64,000 nucleotides of DNA from Otis tarda. Its lineage: Eukaryota; Chordata; Aves; Otidiformes; Otididae. This document shows, in pieces, positions 37,301 to 50,200 of the stretch. The stretch's first letter is position 1; the number at the start of each line of letters is the position of its first letter. The position numbers and the translations under genes are program-made. The stretch lies in the NCBI GenBank assembly GCA_026413225.1, contig CM048552.1:139451053-139515052 (forward strand), read 5' to 3'. Under the pieces are notes generated by a model that was not told where the DNA came from, searched no databases, and saw nothing but the letters and a program-made list of their open reading frames with translations.

Positions 37301-40300
37301 TGGTCCATAGCCATCACACTATTTCCAGACTGAATTCCCAAGGGAACAGGATTGAAGCTAGTGTCTTGCAGTATGATCTGAGGCAACTAGGTGATAAAGG
37401 AAGGTGGTCAAGAAGAACAAACATTTCTTTCTTCGTACACCACATCAGGGAGTAATAAAGGTCCCATTTCACATAAACACACTTCGGTTTTTTTTTGTTA
37501 CCTAAACTGTTAATTAAGCTCCTATTGGTAGGACTTATTGTCTGCTTTCCACACATTCACTTCCAGTCATGTATGGCAACTTCGGAAAGGGACTTTAATG
37601 CTGGAACTATTAAGGGTAACTTATATGAGTGATATAGTGTAGCTTGCCATGGATTTTTGGGAACGTGTTCTACTGTTAAAACAGCTTCTTCGTAATTCAA
37701 TCCCTGGAAAATAATTTTTATTTATCTATAGGTATCCCATTTATTTGGATGGACTACAAGAAATAATAAGTTAGCACCACAAGATGTACAGTTTCTTCTT
37801 GTAGAAATGTAATGTTTTTATTTCTCTTTTAAATTGCAGGTGGACTTAAGACTATAGTTCTCTGTTAAAGTCCTGTCTGCCTTTGTATTATTTCCAGGTT
37901 TCAATTGCAGTAAGCAATGGAACAAGCAGTACTTGATACATACTTATAGTTTGTCATTCTAACAATTTTGTCAGAATAAATATAACAGTCTCCCTAGCAG
38001 GTCTTATGGCAAAGCTCACGTTATGCTTGGCTGTACTGAGTGTAAAGCAAGGACCAAAAACTAAGTAACTTAATTGCCTCTCTGCTACCTATTGACACTT
38101 TTAGGATCCACACGCACACACTCATGTGCATGTGCAATAGGATCCATTTCAGAAAAGAGAAGATGCTAAATTTAATGAGGGCTGAGGAAGCAGGATTCTA
38201 ATATACTAACTTTGCCCTTTTCTAGTTCATTTTTCTTAAGCTGCTAAAGGCCTACTTTTTTTTTCCTGATGTTTTGTTATTACAGCAAATGAATACCATA
38301 AAATAGTCTTCATCTCATTCCATCTACACAAAATTATAATATTTTATGTAGAAATTGACATATTGTTTTGTAATGGAAATGAACATAATTTGTGCCTATC
38401 TGAAAGTAAATTGTTGTTTTTGCCCCTTACAAGAAGATGCATTTCTATGAGTGCAGTAAACTGTAAGACTAATGTTTAAAATAGGGATTAGGACTTCAGT
38501 ATTGCAGCAATGAAAATACTGACAATGTAATGACTTAAGATAAATAGTTTTCAGTGTTCTACTCAGAGTACATGAGGTGGAATAAGCATATCTACAGCAT
38601 TCATGATAGTAAAGCATGCAAAAAAAAAAAAATTGATGGGTCAAAACTCCACAAGACTGGAACCTTTAAGACATTATTAGTTTCCACAAAGCCTTGCTGT
38701 ATTTTAACTAGTTATGTACTTTATTTAAAATGTCAAAGCAGTTTGACATTGTGGTTAGTTTGTAAATATGTGAATGCAACTATAAACAAATAACTGTGAA
38801 GCTGTACATCAGTATAAGAAAGAATACACTTCTCTATTCAGAACTGATTTTTGTATGCCAGGGTGCATTTTTGTAACTTCTGCATCATAGAGTCTGCTCT
38901 CAGCCTGCATATTTCACCTGTTTTTTCCATCACAAATCTGAAATACGGTGCCACATATGTCATAAGTCAAGACATCATTTTACTAATGATTGCTCTTCTG
39001 GGTCACAAACTGCTGAAGTTTTCATTCTGCTAGACTCTAGTTATTCCTCTTTAGTAGAAGTCTGATTATTATAACTTAGCTTGTCAACTCATGAATCCTT
39101 GCTGCTTGGGTGCAGGAAGGACATAGTACTTTTCACTAAGGTGGTAGCAGATTACGGAATAAATTGCCCAACTAATTATAAGGAAATGGAGATACTTTAG
39201 TGTAAGTCTTACAGCAAGTTCATCCATAAACCTATTTGTTTCCTTTAAAGGCTTTACGTAATCTACAATGGAAGACTTTTCAGCTTACTTAATGCTTATG
39301 GGATTCTGACTTAACTCAGAGTTTTAACATTTTGCTGCAGAAAATAATGTGTCTTTGCTGGAGTCAATGACATGAATACTTATTTATGTCTAGATTTTGT
39401 CTTTAGACAAAGTCTTGAGTAAAAGCTGATGAATAATTAGCATTGTCCCAGAAAGAGCCCTGGAAGGTGTAGTGTCTTAGGGACAACCCTCAAGCTCAGT
39501 CCTCTTTTTCTTCCCTTCTTGCTTCAGGGTTTCAGTTATTTTAATACATCAGAGTTAAAAATTGATTGCTGTTCAAACACAGCATCTAAAGATTGTATTC
39601 TCCATGTAAATCTACCCATATTAATACAATTACTCTGCCTACACCACTATATTTACATTACTTTTTTTTTTTTCTTTAGAATGGATCAACGGAGTAACCC
39701 TTTACTCTTATTCTACTTTTGTTAAACTGACACCAAATTGACCTGATTTCTGAGGAGCTATGTGCCTAATATGTATATAAACTTTTATCAAAGTACTAGA
39801 ATCTAGACCCCATTCCAGAACTATGTTTGTCTTTCTTTTGCCAACCATAGTTAGTCACTTTGACTGTGTTGTGAACAGATTCCAGGCATTTCATTAGTAT
39901 TTTTTTAAGATAGAGGTATTAGATTTGATTTATGTATAGTATATCTTGTCATTAAAGGAGAAGGACTAGGAAGAATATGAACAGAAATCAGATAAAATAT
40001 TTCTTTTGCAACTTGAAGTCACATATTTTTGAGAATCAGATATACTGAATGTCTTGAGGCATGGACAATAAATTATAGCTCCTGCTTCCTGATTACATAG
40101 TACCACTCTGCTTTCTTTCTACATTCTTAGAGCTTGAATTAGTGTTTCTCTCTCTCCAACAAATTCTTAAGCCTTTCTTCTCTACTAATGACTTCTCACC
40201 TGCTTAAATATTTTGGAGAAGCGGATACATCCGTTTCCTACTGCAGCTGTACCAGCAAACAACGTCACTACTTGTCACCCTTCAAGATAACAATTGCTGC

Positions 40301-41978
40301 CTCTGCTAGTGAAGCTACTCGGATGATTGTCTCCTAACCCATTTCAGTCAGAATATTTCAGCTTAATCAGTTTAAAGAGTCATTCTTTGCTAACTTGAGA
40401 CATTTCGGTCTGAGATGAGCTCTGGAGAAACCCCATATGCAGCTGAATTAGCTTCTAGCAAGAAGACAGCAATAAGCAGATGACAGAAGGTGCAGAAAGG
40501 GTGGAATTGAGTCAGGAAATGGTAAACACTTTCATGACTATAACTGCCAGTAGAAGAGAATGTCTTTCAAATTGAAGATCAATCTTAAAAATATTCTATT
40601 TACAGTGAATTCTTCAAGAGAAAGTGTTATTATCTGTTTGTGTGTCTGCATGTGTGTAAGCTATGAGCAAAATATGGAAGGTGGAGAGCAGAACAGAAAA
40701 TCAGCAAGACTCTTACACACCCTCTGTATATACCTTTTGCAAAGACAAGAAGAATGGGAGAAGCATTAACTGAACATAAACAAAAACAACAGTGAAAATG
40801 CAGTGTCTTCAGTAGGTTAGATATAATTTATGCTCAAATTTGCCAGCAGAAAAAGCAAGAGCATACTGGCATGTAACATCAGACTCTTCCTCCTAGTTTT
40901 TTTTGCATCCTTCCTTAATGTCCATTTCTCCATCTAAATACGAGTATTAAGGAGTATGGGATTAATAAAAAAGTTACTTGTTTTGTGAATATTCTGTTCA
41001 TCTCTCCTATATTTAAACATTTAGAAAAAACAGTGCTTCCCAAGGGATAGTATGGATAAACAAAGTGAGGAATAACAAACTTACTCTGGTCTATGACAGG
41101 GAAAAGCTGCAGCCGTGCATTCAAATATCTATAACATTTTCAAATAGAAGATATCTGGAAAAATTTCCCATACTTAAATCCAAATGCTTCTGCTCAAGCA
41201 CTAGAGACTGACATTAAGGCTAGATTAAGAAAAGAAAAGGGCCAAGGTGAGACAAAGATTAGGCTTGCTTGATTTTAGTCTTATCAGTTAAGCAAATGAT
41301 TACTGTTGGTGTGCAATATTTGATTCTAATCACATAGATATCTGAATACGCCACTGGGCACCAGCTCCACCATCAACCACAGTTTAGCTACTGCAGACTC
41401 CAGCATGTGTGTTGGAGGCACTGGCAATGGGGCTTTGATACTTTCAGCAGCCTGCTGTTGCATTGAAATAATTTCTTCACCTAGAGCTGAAGCCTGATTT
41501 GGTAGTACAAGAGCATTACACCCATGACATACAAGAAAAGCTTACCCTAAAACCTTACCTTAAAGTTCTATTTAACACATACCATAAAAAACAAGGGACT
41601 GTGGCTGAACAGAAAGATGTCTTTTATCCCTCAAGAAAAAAAAATATTTATAGTGAGAGTGAAGCATCTGATATTTCTCCCTTGATTTTCTTGCTCCAAA
41701 GTTTACTATTATTAATGTGAGTGACTTTTGATATCATCATCAGACCAAGCTGACCTGCATGTTCTATACATTTGTTCTATACATTTAGAATATATTTTAC
41801 TTCTATTTGCCTTACTTCTTTTTCTTAAAACAAGGAAATTTCTATTAATGAACAACCAGAAATGCCATAGAAATGCAGTGATTTTAATTAACAGAACCAA
41901 ACCTCTTTTGGCCACGGTGATTATATGGACAAGCTGAAAAAGTGCTGACTGAATGCGATGTGTGCATTGCATTGCGAC

Positions 41979-42012
41979 GGGTTACATCACTAGTCGTAAC
42001 ATGATGTAACCC
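41979..42012. repeat. Perfect 11-bp inverted repeat with 12-nt loop
   Basis: GGGTTACATCA (41979-41989) and TGATGTAACCC (42002-42012) are exact reverse complements around a 12-nt spacer. After a 2-base mismatch the stem could extend by TGCG on the left and CGCA on the right. A further TGATGTAA follows at 42022-42029. The surrounding 100 bases carry several CpGs, unusual for this intron. Confidence 0.8.
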
Positions 42013-42945
42013 AACGCAGCATGATGTAAGCGTCGTGATACAATGGAGTTTTAAAGAAACATCAGCATTCCCTTGTGTCCCTCTGCCCCTTTCCAGGAAT
42101 ATGCTGTCATTCTTTGTGTAGCAGTTAATAATCCATCCCCGTTGCCAGTCTGTGAATGCTTGTGTCTTATTCTTACTTACGTTAGTAGTCTCTCTTTTAA
42201 TTATGGGCAAAGTAACCTCGATCCTTAAAAGATGGATGTTAAATTGTTTTCTATGTACATATAGGTACAGTTGGTCTCTGTCAGTTATCATAGATTTCTG
42301 ATGAAAATTTTTTAAAAAGTAATTATGCTATGTTTAAAAATATTTCCCAGATCTGAAGGGCACAAATAAGCTATTGAAATTTTTTAATTTTGTAGCTGAA
42401 ATACTTTTGACTTGCATTGCCTGTTGTGTGTGGGAAGGAGTGCCGGGCTCACAGCTTTTTTCTTTTTTTTTAATTGCAAATTGATGCATTTTTTTCAACA
42501 TCATTGCAGCTCTGAATCAATTCAGCCTGTCTTCTGTGTGGACGTGAGGGTGATTTGCCTTGTGCCTCCTATTGCCATTGCTTGTTTCAGGACAGATCTT
42601 TGTGCATTCCTTTTAATATTGTGTCCATTCTGGAAGTAAGTTAGCAGGCACATACTTACACTGCAAATTTGAATTAACCTTAGAAACTAAGATGCACTTC
42701 TTTTCTGTACTTGTGTACAAGTAGTTGTGTGCTTGACTTTTGTACTTTGAGACAGTCTGTTTTAAGACAACTGTGAAGCACACATGATTTTCTGAAGATG
42801 AACAGAGGCCCACATTTTATCCTCTAACAAAACAGTATTTATTTTATGGTGCTAAAGTTGGAAGATAATTTATTCAAAGATTACAGTGAGTTTTAAAGGC
42901 AGAATAAAAACAAAACAATTAAAAAAAAACTTTCAGGAAACTTTG

Positions 42946-42964
42946 TTCTATGATTCTATGATTC
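42946..42964 (+). mobile_element. Solo CR1 3' tail
   Basis: TTCTATGATTCTATGATTC is the terminal repeat of CR1 LINEs. No CR1 body is recognisable upstream, so this is either an extremely 5'-truncated insertion or a very decayed copy. Confidence 0.55.
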
Positions 42965-45946
42965 CAGGTGAGGACTAGGGCCAGTAATAAGTCCTGTCTT
43001 TGATCCTAATGTCACTCTAGCACCTACTTTTGATTTCACTGCTGTCACATCTTGAATAACTATGTTGTTATAGAAGTGAATTTACCCCATGACACTATTA
43101 GAAACTGAGATTGAAAGTGTAGTATGAGACCACACACACACAAAAATTTATCCTGTTCCTTTCTCTCAAACTGGCAGCTCTCTCATACATCAGCATAAGG
43201 CATCCTGATGGTACAAGAGACTTCTGTCTCAACTAAACTTCCCTGGAATTTTCTTCCCAGATAGTTTGGTGGCTTATCTATGCTTTGAAACACACAATTC
43301 ATGATCTCTGCCCCATAAGCTTAATTTTGAGCATAAACTAGTCCCACTTATCTCAATAAAATCAGACAAAACTGTCTGGTTTGTCTTTTGTTGAGTTGCT
43401 GGTGTCAGTTATATGGTGTAACATGCTTAAAAATGAATACAAAATGCTAATAACTGTCTGATATTTCTTTGCATTATGACTTAATTGCTTTTTAAAGTAT
43501 CTACCATTGTTATTGAGCTGTTGAAGATTAATGTCTTAAATATATTCAATTAATTAGAAGAATTCAATACTCCTTGTATTCACAGAAAGGTTAAGTCTTG
43601 TTTCGTACATGCTATAAGGGAACAATACAATAATAGTATCCCTTTTATTTTTCTATTCTTTAGATGTAATTGAGGGTCCTAATTGAATCTCTTTTCGTGC
43701 AAAACCATTTTTGTCTTCCAATGGTATAGAACACTGATGGAAGACTTTCTATTTTTGCTATGTTCTGTCTAAAAATGAAACTATGAAACTGGATGTGAAT
43801 GTATTCCTGATAAGACATGCCATACCTGGTTATTATACATTAATGTATAAAATTACTGTATTTTCAGAATTACTTCATGTTATACTTTGACAGTGTTGTA
43901 TTTGACCATTTTTTAAAAATTCTCATGGCCCAGCTTTTTTCTTTGGAAGTTACAGATAATTTGGAATCTAACAATTGTGTATCTGTCTCCAATTACTGTT
44001 TCCACTGGGCATGATTATTAGTTTTTAAACATACCACTGTATAGGTATCTCCATCTCCATGCTAAGCTTACTTTTTATTCAGGGAGAAAAAAAGCACACC
44101 TTGTTTGCAATTCATCTTAACCTGAGGCAGACATTCTTTCTCTCCATTGACTGCAGAATGAATATGTCATATTTCATATGCATTTAGATGTATGTTTGAC
44201 TTCAGTTCAACAAGTAGCACCTTAAGTATCATTCTTCATGTATCTAGCTTTATAAACTCTCTTTGAAGGTGTTCACATTCTCTCTGGCCTTGGCTCATGT
44301 ACTTTCTGCTACTGGAAAATTGTATAATATCATCATTCATCCCTTTTTTTCCAGATCATTAACAGAATGTTAAACAACAGCAGATTAATATAGAGAATAT
44401 TTCACTACATCATTAATATTTTGCTGTGTTGAAAATTGACCTCTGGTTACAACTTAACATACTCTGTGCAGCTTGTTTTTAATCCATGACATTAGTTCAC
44501 CTCTTTCTCTGTGAAAAATTATGTTCTCAACATCTTCCCCCAGAAAAGGCTTATCAAAGACTTTTTCAAAACCAAATAAATTTTATCGACAAGTTTCTTT
44601 TATCAAGTATTCTATGGAGAAGCCTAAAGATTTCTAGCAGATCAAAGAGTGATGCTTTTTCTTTAAAGACAGCTGTGAGTTATTTTCTATCAAAGTATCT
44701 AAATGCTTTATGATGCTTTTAACCGCTCTTTTTCTTAGGCTAAAGTAACACTGTTTTTCTTTATTTTAATATACACATTATCTGTTCCTACTTATCTTCT
44801 ATTATAGTAGCTTATTTTAATTAGACACTGAAGTATTTCACTGTCAGATCAATAATTTTATCCTCCAACTCTCTTTGAGAATGAAATACGGGTTTATCTT
44901 TAATGCATCTAAGGATATAGGTGCTACTATTTACTCTTCTGACACTTCAGTTTATCAAAGTATGACTTGTTGTAACTCTCTTATGTATCTTTATTCCCTG
45001 AGTATTCTAAAAGAAATGCATATTATCTTGTTGCTTCTTGTAAAACTAGATACCTAGAGAAAAAAAAAAGAATAAATGTAGAACAAAGTAGAATTAACAA
45101 ATATTAAATCAGGGAAACTGAAATAGCATTCAGTTATTCCACGATTATAAAAATGGGCAGTAAGTGAAGACAACATGAGGTTGAATTAATTTTGATAGGC
45201 TAAACTGTTAAAGTATGTATTATGGGTAATTAAGCATGACCCTAGGGTAAAGTTAACTGAAAAAAAACCAGAACATCATGAAATAAAAGAATGAGGGAAG
45301 AGAAGGATTAAAGTATTGTAAGGAAGAAGTAAGAGCATCATTTTAGAAAGCTGATCAGTGTAAAGAAAAGGGTAGTGCTAGAGGGTACAATAGCATGTAA
45401 AGTAATGAAGAAAGCGTTGGAAGAAAATAACTTGCTAGATGATATAATTTTCTTGGTGTGGAAATCCGTGAGCTACTCTTAAGAGAGGGAACGTTATCAA
45501 TTATTTTAATGGTCTGTTTTGTACGATACTGCTGATATTAATGGATTTGGAACCCATTTTCAAAGGCAAGAGTCTGAATCACAAATTAAGGGTTGTTACT
45601 GGAATTGCTGCTTTTTACAACAGAAATTTATAATAAAGGGAAGAGGGAAGCGATGCTGAGACCTGTGAAATGAGATACTAAAATGAAATGTGGTAAAGTC
45701 AATATGGGACAGAGAAGGGCAAGGCCCTTTGATCACCAGGAAAATTGTATCATCAGAGTTAAAATGTGGGTGACAGCAAAGGTTTATTTAAATGCTAAAA
45801 TGTAGAAAGATGTTTGCACAGAACAATAGATGCAAATCCTGCAGAGTGTCTCATCATAGTTTTGGGGCAGGAATTATTAACCATATGCCAAAACTAATGT
45901 GTCATAGATTTTAGAAAATGTGCAGAATAAAAACACATCCCTCAGT

Positions 45947-46398
45947 AATGCTAGCCACACTTCTTTCTATACAGCCGATGGTACGATTGGTTTTCTGAGC
46001 TGCAAGTCCACATTGCTATCTCATGTCCATTTTTTTCATTCATCAGTATCCCTAAGTCCTTCTCCACAGGGCTGCTCTCAATCCATTCATCCCTAGTCTG
46101 TACTGATACTGGGAATTGCCATGGCCCAGATGGAGGACCTTGCACTTGACCTTGTTCAACTTCATGAGGTTCACATGGGCCCACTCCTCAAGCCTGTGAA
46201 GGTCTTTCTGAATGGCATCCCTTCCCTTCCCTCAAGCATGTCAACTGCATTAGTCAGCTTCATGTCATCTGCGAACCAGCTGAGGGTGCACTCAGTTCCA
46301 CTGTGTCATTGACGAAGATATTAAATAATGTTGGACCCTGGTTACCAGTTTCCACTTGGACACTGGACACTGAGCCATTGACTGTAACCCTTTGAATA
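45947..46398 (-). mobile_element. CR1-type LINE ORF2 fragment, outer element, 3'-side part
   Basis: On the minus strand it reads as decayed reverse-transcriptase sequence ([19 protein letters not shown], and upstream the FNDTVELSAPSAGSQMT region corresponding to the FADDTK neighbourhood). It is interrupted at about 46398 by a plus-strand CR1 and resumes at about 47083. The usual CR1 3' UTR is missing at its left end. Confidence 0.8.
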
Positions 46399-47082
46399 CC
46401 TTGGCAGTGCTGGTGGACAAGAAGCTCACCATGAGCTGGCAATGTGTGCTTGCAGCACAGAAAGCCAACTGCATCAAGGGCTGCATCAAAAGAAGCATGG
46501 CCAGCAGGTTGAGGTGATTCTGCCTCTGTATTCTGCTCTCATGAGACCCCACCGGGAGTACTGCATCCAGGTGTGGAACCTCCAACGTAAGAAGGACATA
46601 GACTTGTTGGAGCAAGTCTAGAGGAGGGCCATGAAGATGATAAGAGGGCTGGAGCACCTCTCCTATGAAGACAGGCTGAGAGAATTGGGGCTGTTCAGCC
46701 TGTTGAAGAGAGGGCTCCGGGCAGAGGTTATAGTGGCCTTTCAGCACCTAAAGGTGCTACAGGAAAGACAGGGAAAAACTCTTTACAGGGCCTGTTTTGA
46801 TAGGACAAGGGGTAATGATTTTTAAAATAGAGGAAGGTAGATTCAGACTGGACATAAGGAAAAAAAAATTTCCATTGAGGGTGGTGGAACACTGGAACAG
46901 GTTGCCCAGAGAGGTGGTGGATGCTCCATCCCTGGAAACATTCAAGGCCGAGTTGGAGGGGTCTCTGAGCAACCTGATCTAGTAGGAGATGTCCCTGCTT
47001 CTTGCAGGGAGGTTGGATTAGATGACCTTTAAAGGTCCCTTCCAACCCTAACCATTCTATGATTCTGTTCTATGATTCTATG
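46399..47082 (+). mobile_element. CR1 LINE inserted within another CR1-type fragment
   Basis: Plus-strand ORF2 C-terminal sequence ([19 protein letters not shown], then [61 protein letters not shown]). It is followed by a complete CR1 3' UTR (GGTTGGATTAGATGACCTTT) and the tail TTCTATGATTCTATGA. There are a few stops and frameshifts, so it is a dead copy. Both flanks are pieces of one minus-strand element. Confidence 0.92.
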
Positions 47083-47294
47083 ACTATCAGCCATGCATCC
47101 AATTCTTTATCCATCTAATAGTTCATTCATCAAATTCATATATCTCCAATTTAGCAGCAAGAGTGTTTTGGGGAACCATATCAAGGACCTTACAGAAGTC
47201 TACATAGATGACATCTGTTGCTTTTCCCTTACCCAGTGATGCAGTTATTCCATTGTAGAAGGCCACTGGATTAGTCAGGCATAATTTGCCTCAT
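47083..47294 (-). mobile_element. CR1-type LINE ORF2 fragment, outer element, 5'-side part
   Basis: This continues the outer minus-strand element beyond the nested insertion. It includes the motif complementary to the reverse-transcriptase region (GTCTACATAGATGACATCTG, GTAGAAGGCCACTGGATTAG). It ends near 47294 where AT-rich intron resumes. Confidence 0.75.
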
Positions 47295-50200
47295 TTTATT
47301 TTCTTTCTTTTCCTTCCTCCATTTTCCATGGCCACTTTTATCAGAATTTGCTGCTAAGAATTATGGGATTACCCACTGTGGTGCCTGAAAAGCAAAACAC
47401 TATGGACATTCTCAGCATTTTCTTGTATTACTAAAAGGTCCAATCATTGAATATTAAAAAGAGTGTGGAGAACATGGCAAATGTCGTACAGATACGCATG
47501 TACAACCACAGACACGCACAGTGAAACTAATGAAATTTGCCTTTTGGCAGTTTCTCAGCAGAATAACTGCTACTGCAAAAACCAGCTTTCACCTGGTGCT
47601 TTTTATCCTTTTGAATTTTGCCTCGGGTGAAAAGCAGTTGGTAGAGATTGGGTCTGCTTTGCACTGGAAGGGAGAGTTCAAGGGAAGAGAGTAAGTTCAT
47701 TCTGCTACACCACATAGTCTTTGTCAGAGGGCTTTAAGCTTAGATAAGATGTTTCGTTGATGTCAGGAGAAAACTGAAGTAATACCCTGAGAAATTTGAT
47801 CACAGCAGTCTTTTTTTTTCTGTGTTTTTAAGTCTCTTATCTTCTTCTTGTTGCTGTTAGGGAAGTTGGCGGTGGTGCCTGTATTTCTGTGTTGTTCCTG
47901 TAAATGTATTTCAGTACTGATATGGCTGACAGAGTAGTGACAACATACAGGCAGGTATAATTTGGACTGATACTGTGACAGTTCTACCTTTAGACACTCT
48001 CACTAACTCACTTTGTCAGTGACCTTCAATGCACTTAAACTCTGTGGCTTATTTTCCTGAGCGAAACTGACAATTATATTTAATTTCCTCTAATAGATGG
48101 TAGGTGTTTTAAGTTGTAAATTGCACTGATTTAGACAAGGAAACATTTAGATCTTTTTACAGCTGAATACAAATGCAGTACTAAGTTCTATTTATTTTTT
48201 TTCCTGTAGGAACTGAAGTACATATGACAGCAGATAACACCAGTACGCATACAATGATATTGCTTAAATAAACCAAAAGAAGAAAAGCTTGATCTGTTCC
48301 TTTTTGCAAGAACTATTCATTTATATTTAGCCAAAGAAGAAGCCTGGAATTTGATTTCTCAGTAGTAATTGCATTCACAGGCTGTATAACTTCAAATACA
48401 ATTCTATATAATTGATATATAATTCCCTTTAAATGCAAAATTAAACTTGTCTTTCTTCAGGGGGAATACTAAAATCATATTCCACTATATTGGTATTATA
48501 TCATTATGTGATATCATGTGGTACCAAATGGCACATGCTGTGTAGTAACTATATCCTGTGGGATGTTTTATTATTTGCTTCTAATTTTCTGCTTTTGTCA
48601 CATAACGATAGTTTACAAGCTACTGTGCTTCCTTTCTATATTTTAGTTGAAGTGTGAAGCATTAACCAAAACATTCAAAATACTAAGCTTAAATTATGCT
48701 TGGAACATTGCAAAATGGAAAACCCAAATGAGACATAAATTCTCATTAAATTTGGTCAATAGAGGAAATAGCATTCCACCATAACAGATATATAATCCAC
48801 AAACATAGTATCCATCAAAACCAGCTAGCCTATATTGTCAAGTAATGAAGATTGGATGGATCAGATACTGATGAGATCAGTGTTCTGGTGGTGAAGTTTG
48901 AAAGTTTAAATCATGATTCTGACTTATGTTAAACTAATGCTAGTTTAACATAATTAATAATTATAGAGCACATATTAATAAAAACAATCCTTGTTCAGCT
49001 TTCACATTCATAGATAAAATCTCACAACTTTATAATGTGCTCAGATCTTATACTTTGAAGCAGTTAGAATGTAAATAGTATGGAATGAGGCACTTTTGGT
49101 CTGTGCTTTCCTCCTCATCATCCCTCTGCCTTAATAGTTTTCTGTGAAAACATCCAAAAACCTCACCAAGTTTAGGACAGAAGAGTATTCCCAGAAATAT
49201 TGTGTTTTCAAGCTCCAACTGATAGGGACTGAATATATTTTAAAAAGTTATTGCTAATATAGATTCATGAAAGTCAAAATCCCACGATGACTTCATGCAT
49301 AAAATCCTACAACTGCTTAACCCTCATTAAAGCTGCATGCGCTAGCTTTGCATGCCACAAGCTGAAACCTCATAACATAAAAGAAATTTCTGTTCTGTTT
49401 CTACTTTTTTTTTTTTTTAATTTAAATCTAGATCTGCTTCTTTTAATTTCCATGATCTTAAGGAGACTGGGAACTGGTGTGCTCATTAACTCCTTGCTTG
49501 TTGCACTCTAAATCAATCTCCTGACATTTGGATGAGTTGCCCTTTTTATAAGTGGCCCAATGCTAATATCTTGCAGTCTCCAACTATCCTTCTGTGGAAA
49601 TAATGAAAAAGTAGAATGCAAAATTTTCTTCTTTAAAAATATGGTTTCTGTGTGTTTTATTTAGAAGTCCTGGCAATCAGTATTTCCCTTGGTATCTTCT
49701 CACAGCGTAAGTTCTTTGGGACAAGGACACTAATTTTTGTTTGGCAAAGTCATATATGTTTTCAGTACTAAGTAATAATTAATAAAATGTTTAAATGAAC
49801 TTTCCTTTCCAGCTTCTATCTTATTTTCTAGTCTATTTAATCCTAAGGAAAATATTTTATGTGTATGTGCTATTTTTTGAAGTATTAGTATAATTAAATG
49901 TTCATATTTCAGATTATAAATCTCTTCATCATATCCACCTTAGATCTGGTGTTCCCTGAAATAGCTGTATTATATTCTATCCCATTTTTTATTTTTATTT
50001 TAAATTTTTAACTCCTTTTATTAACAACTTTATTATTTGATAGTCTAATTGTTTAGTTGGTTTGATACTGCTAATTCCAGTAGGAATTAATACATTATTG
50101 TGTGTAGATGAGGATGTAATTGAAATCTAATAGAGAAAAAATTTAAAACACTGGATTATGTGCTACAACCCCAAAAATCTAAAAAAAAAACCCGAATGAA

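Larger units (their letters stand above)
34346..45946 (+). other. Middle of NLGN4 intron 2
   Basis: AT-rich intron with no supported gene. Minor features are a 13-bp direct repeat AGTATGTTTACTC (34775-34787 and 34793-34805) followed by a small CTGTTC/GAACAG hairpin, T-runs (35418-35426, 39662-39673), a CpG-bearing inverted repeat near 42.0 kb and a CR1 tail at 42.95 kb (both listed separately). Confidence 0.5.
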
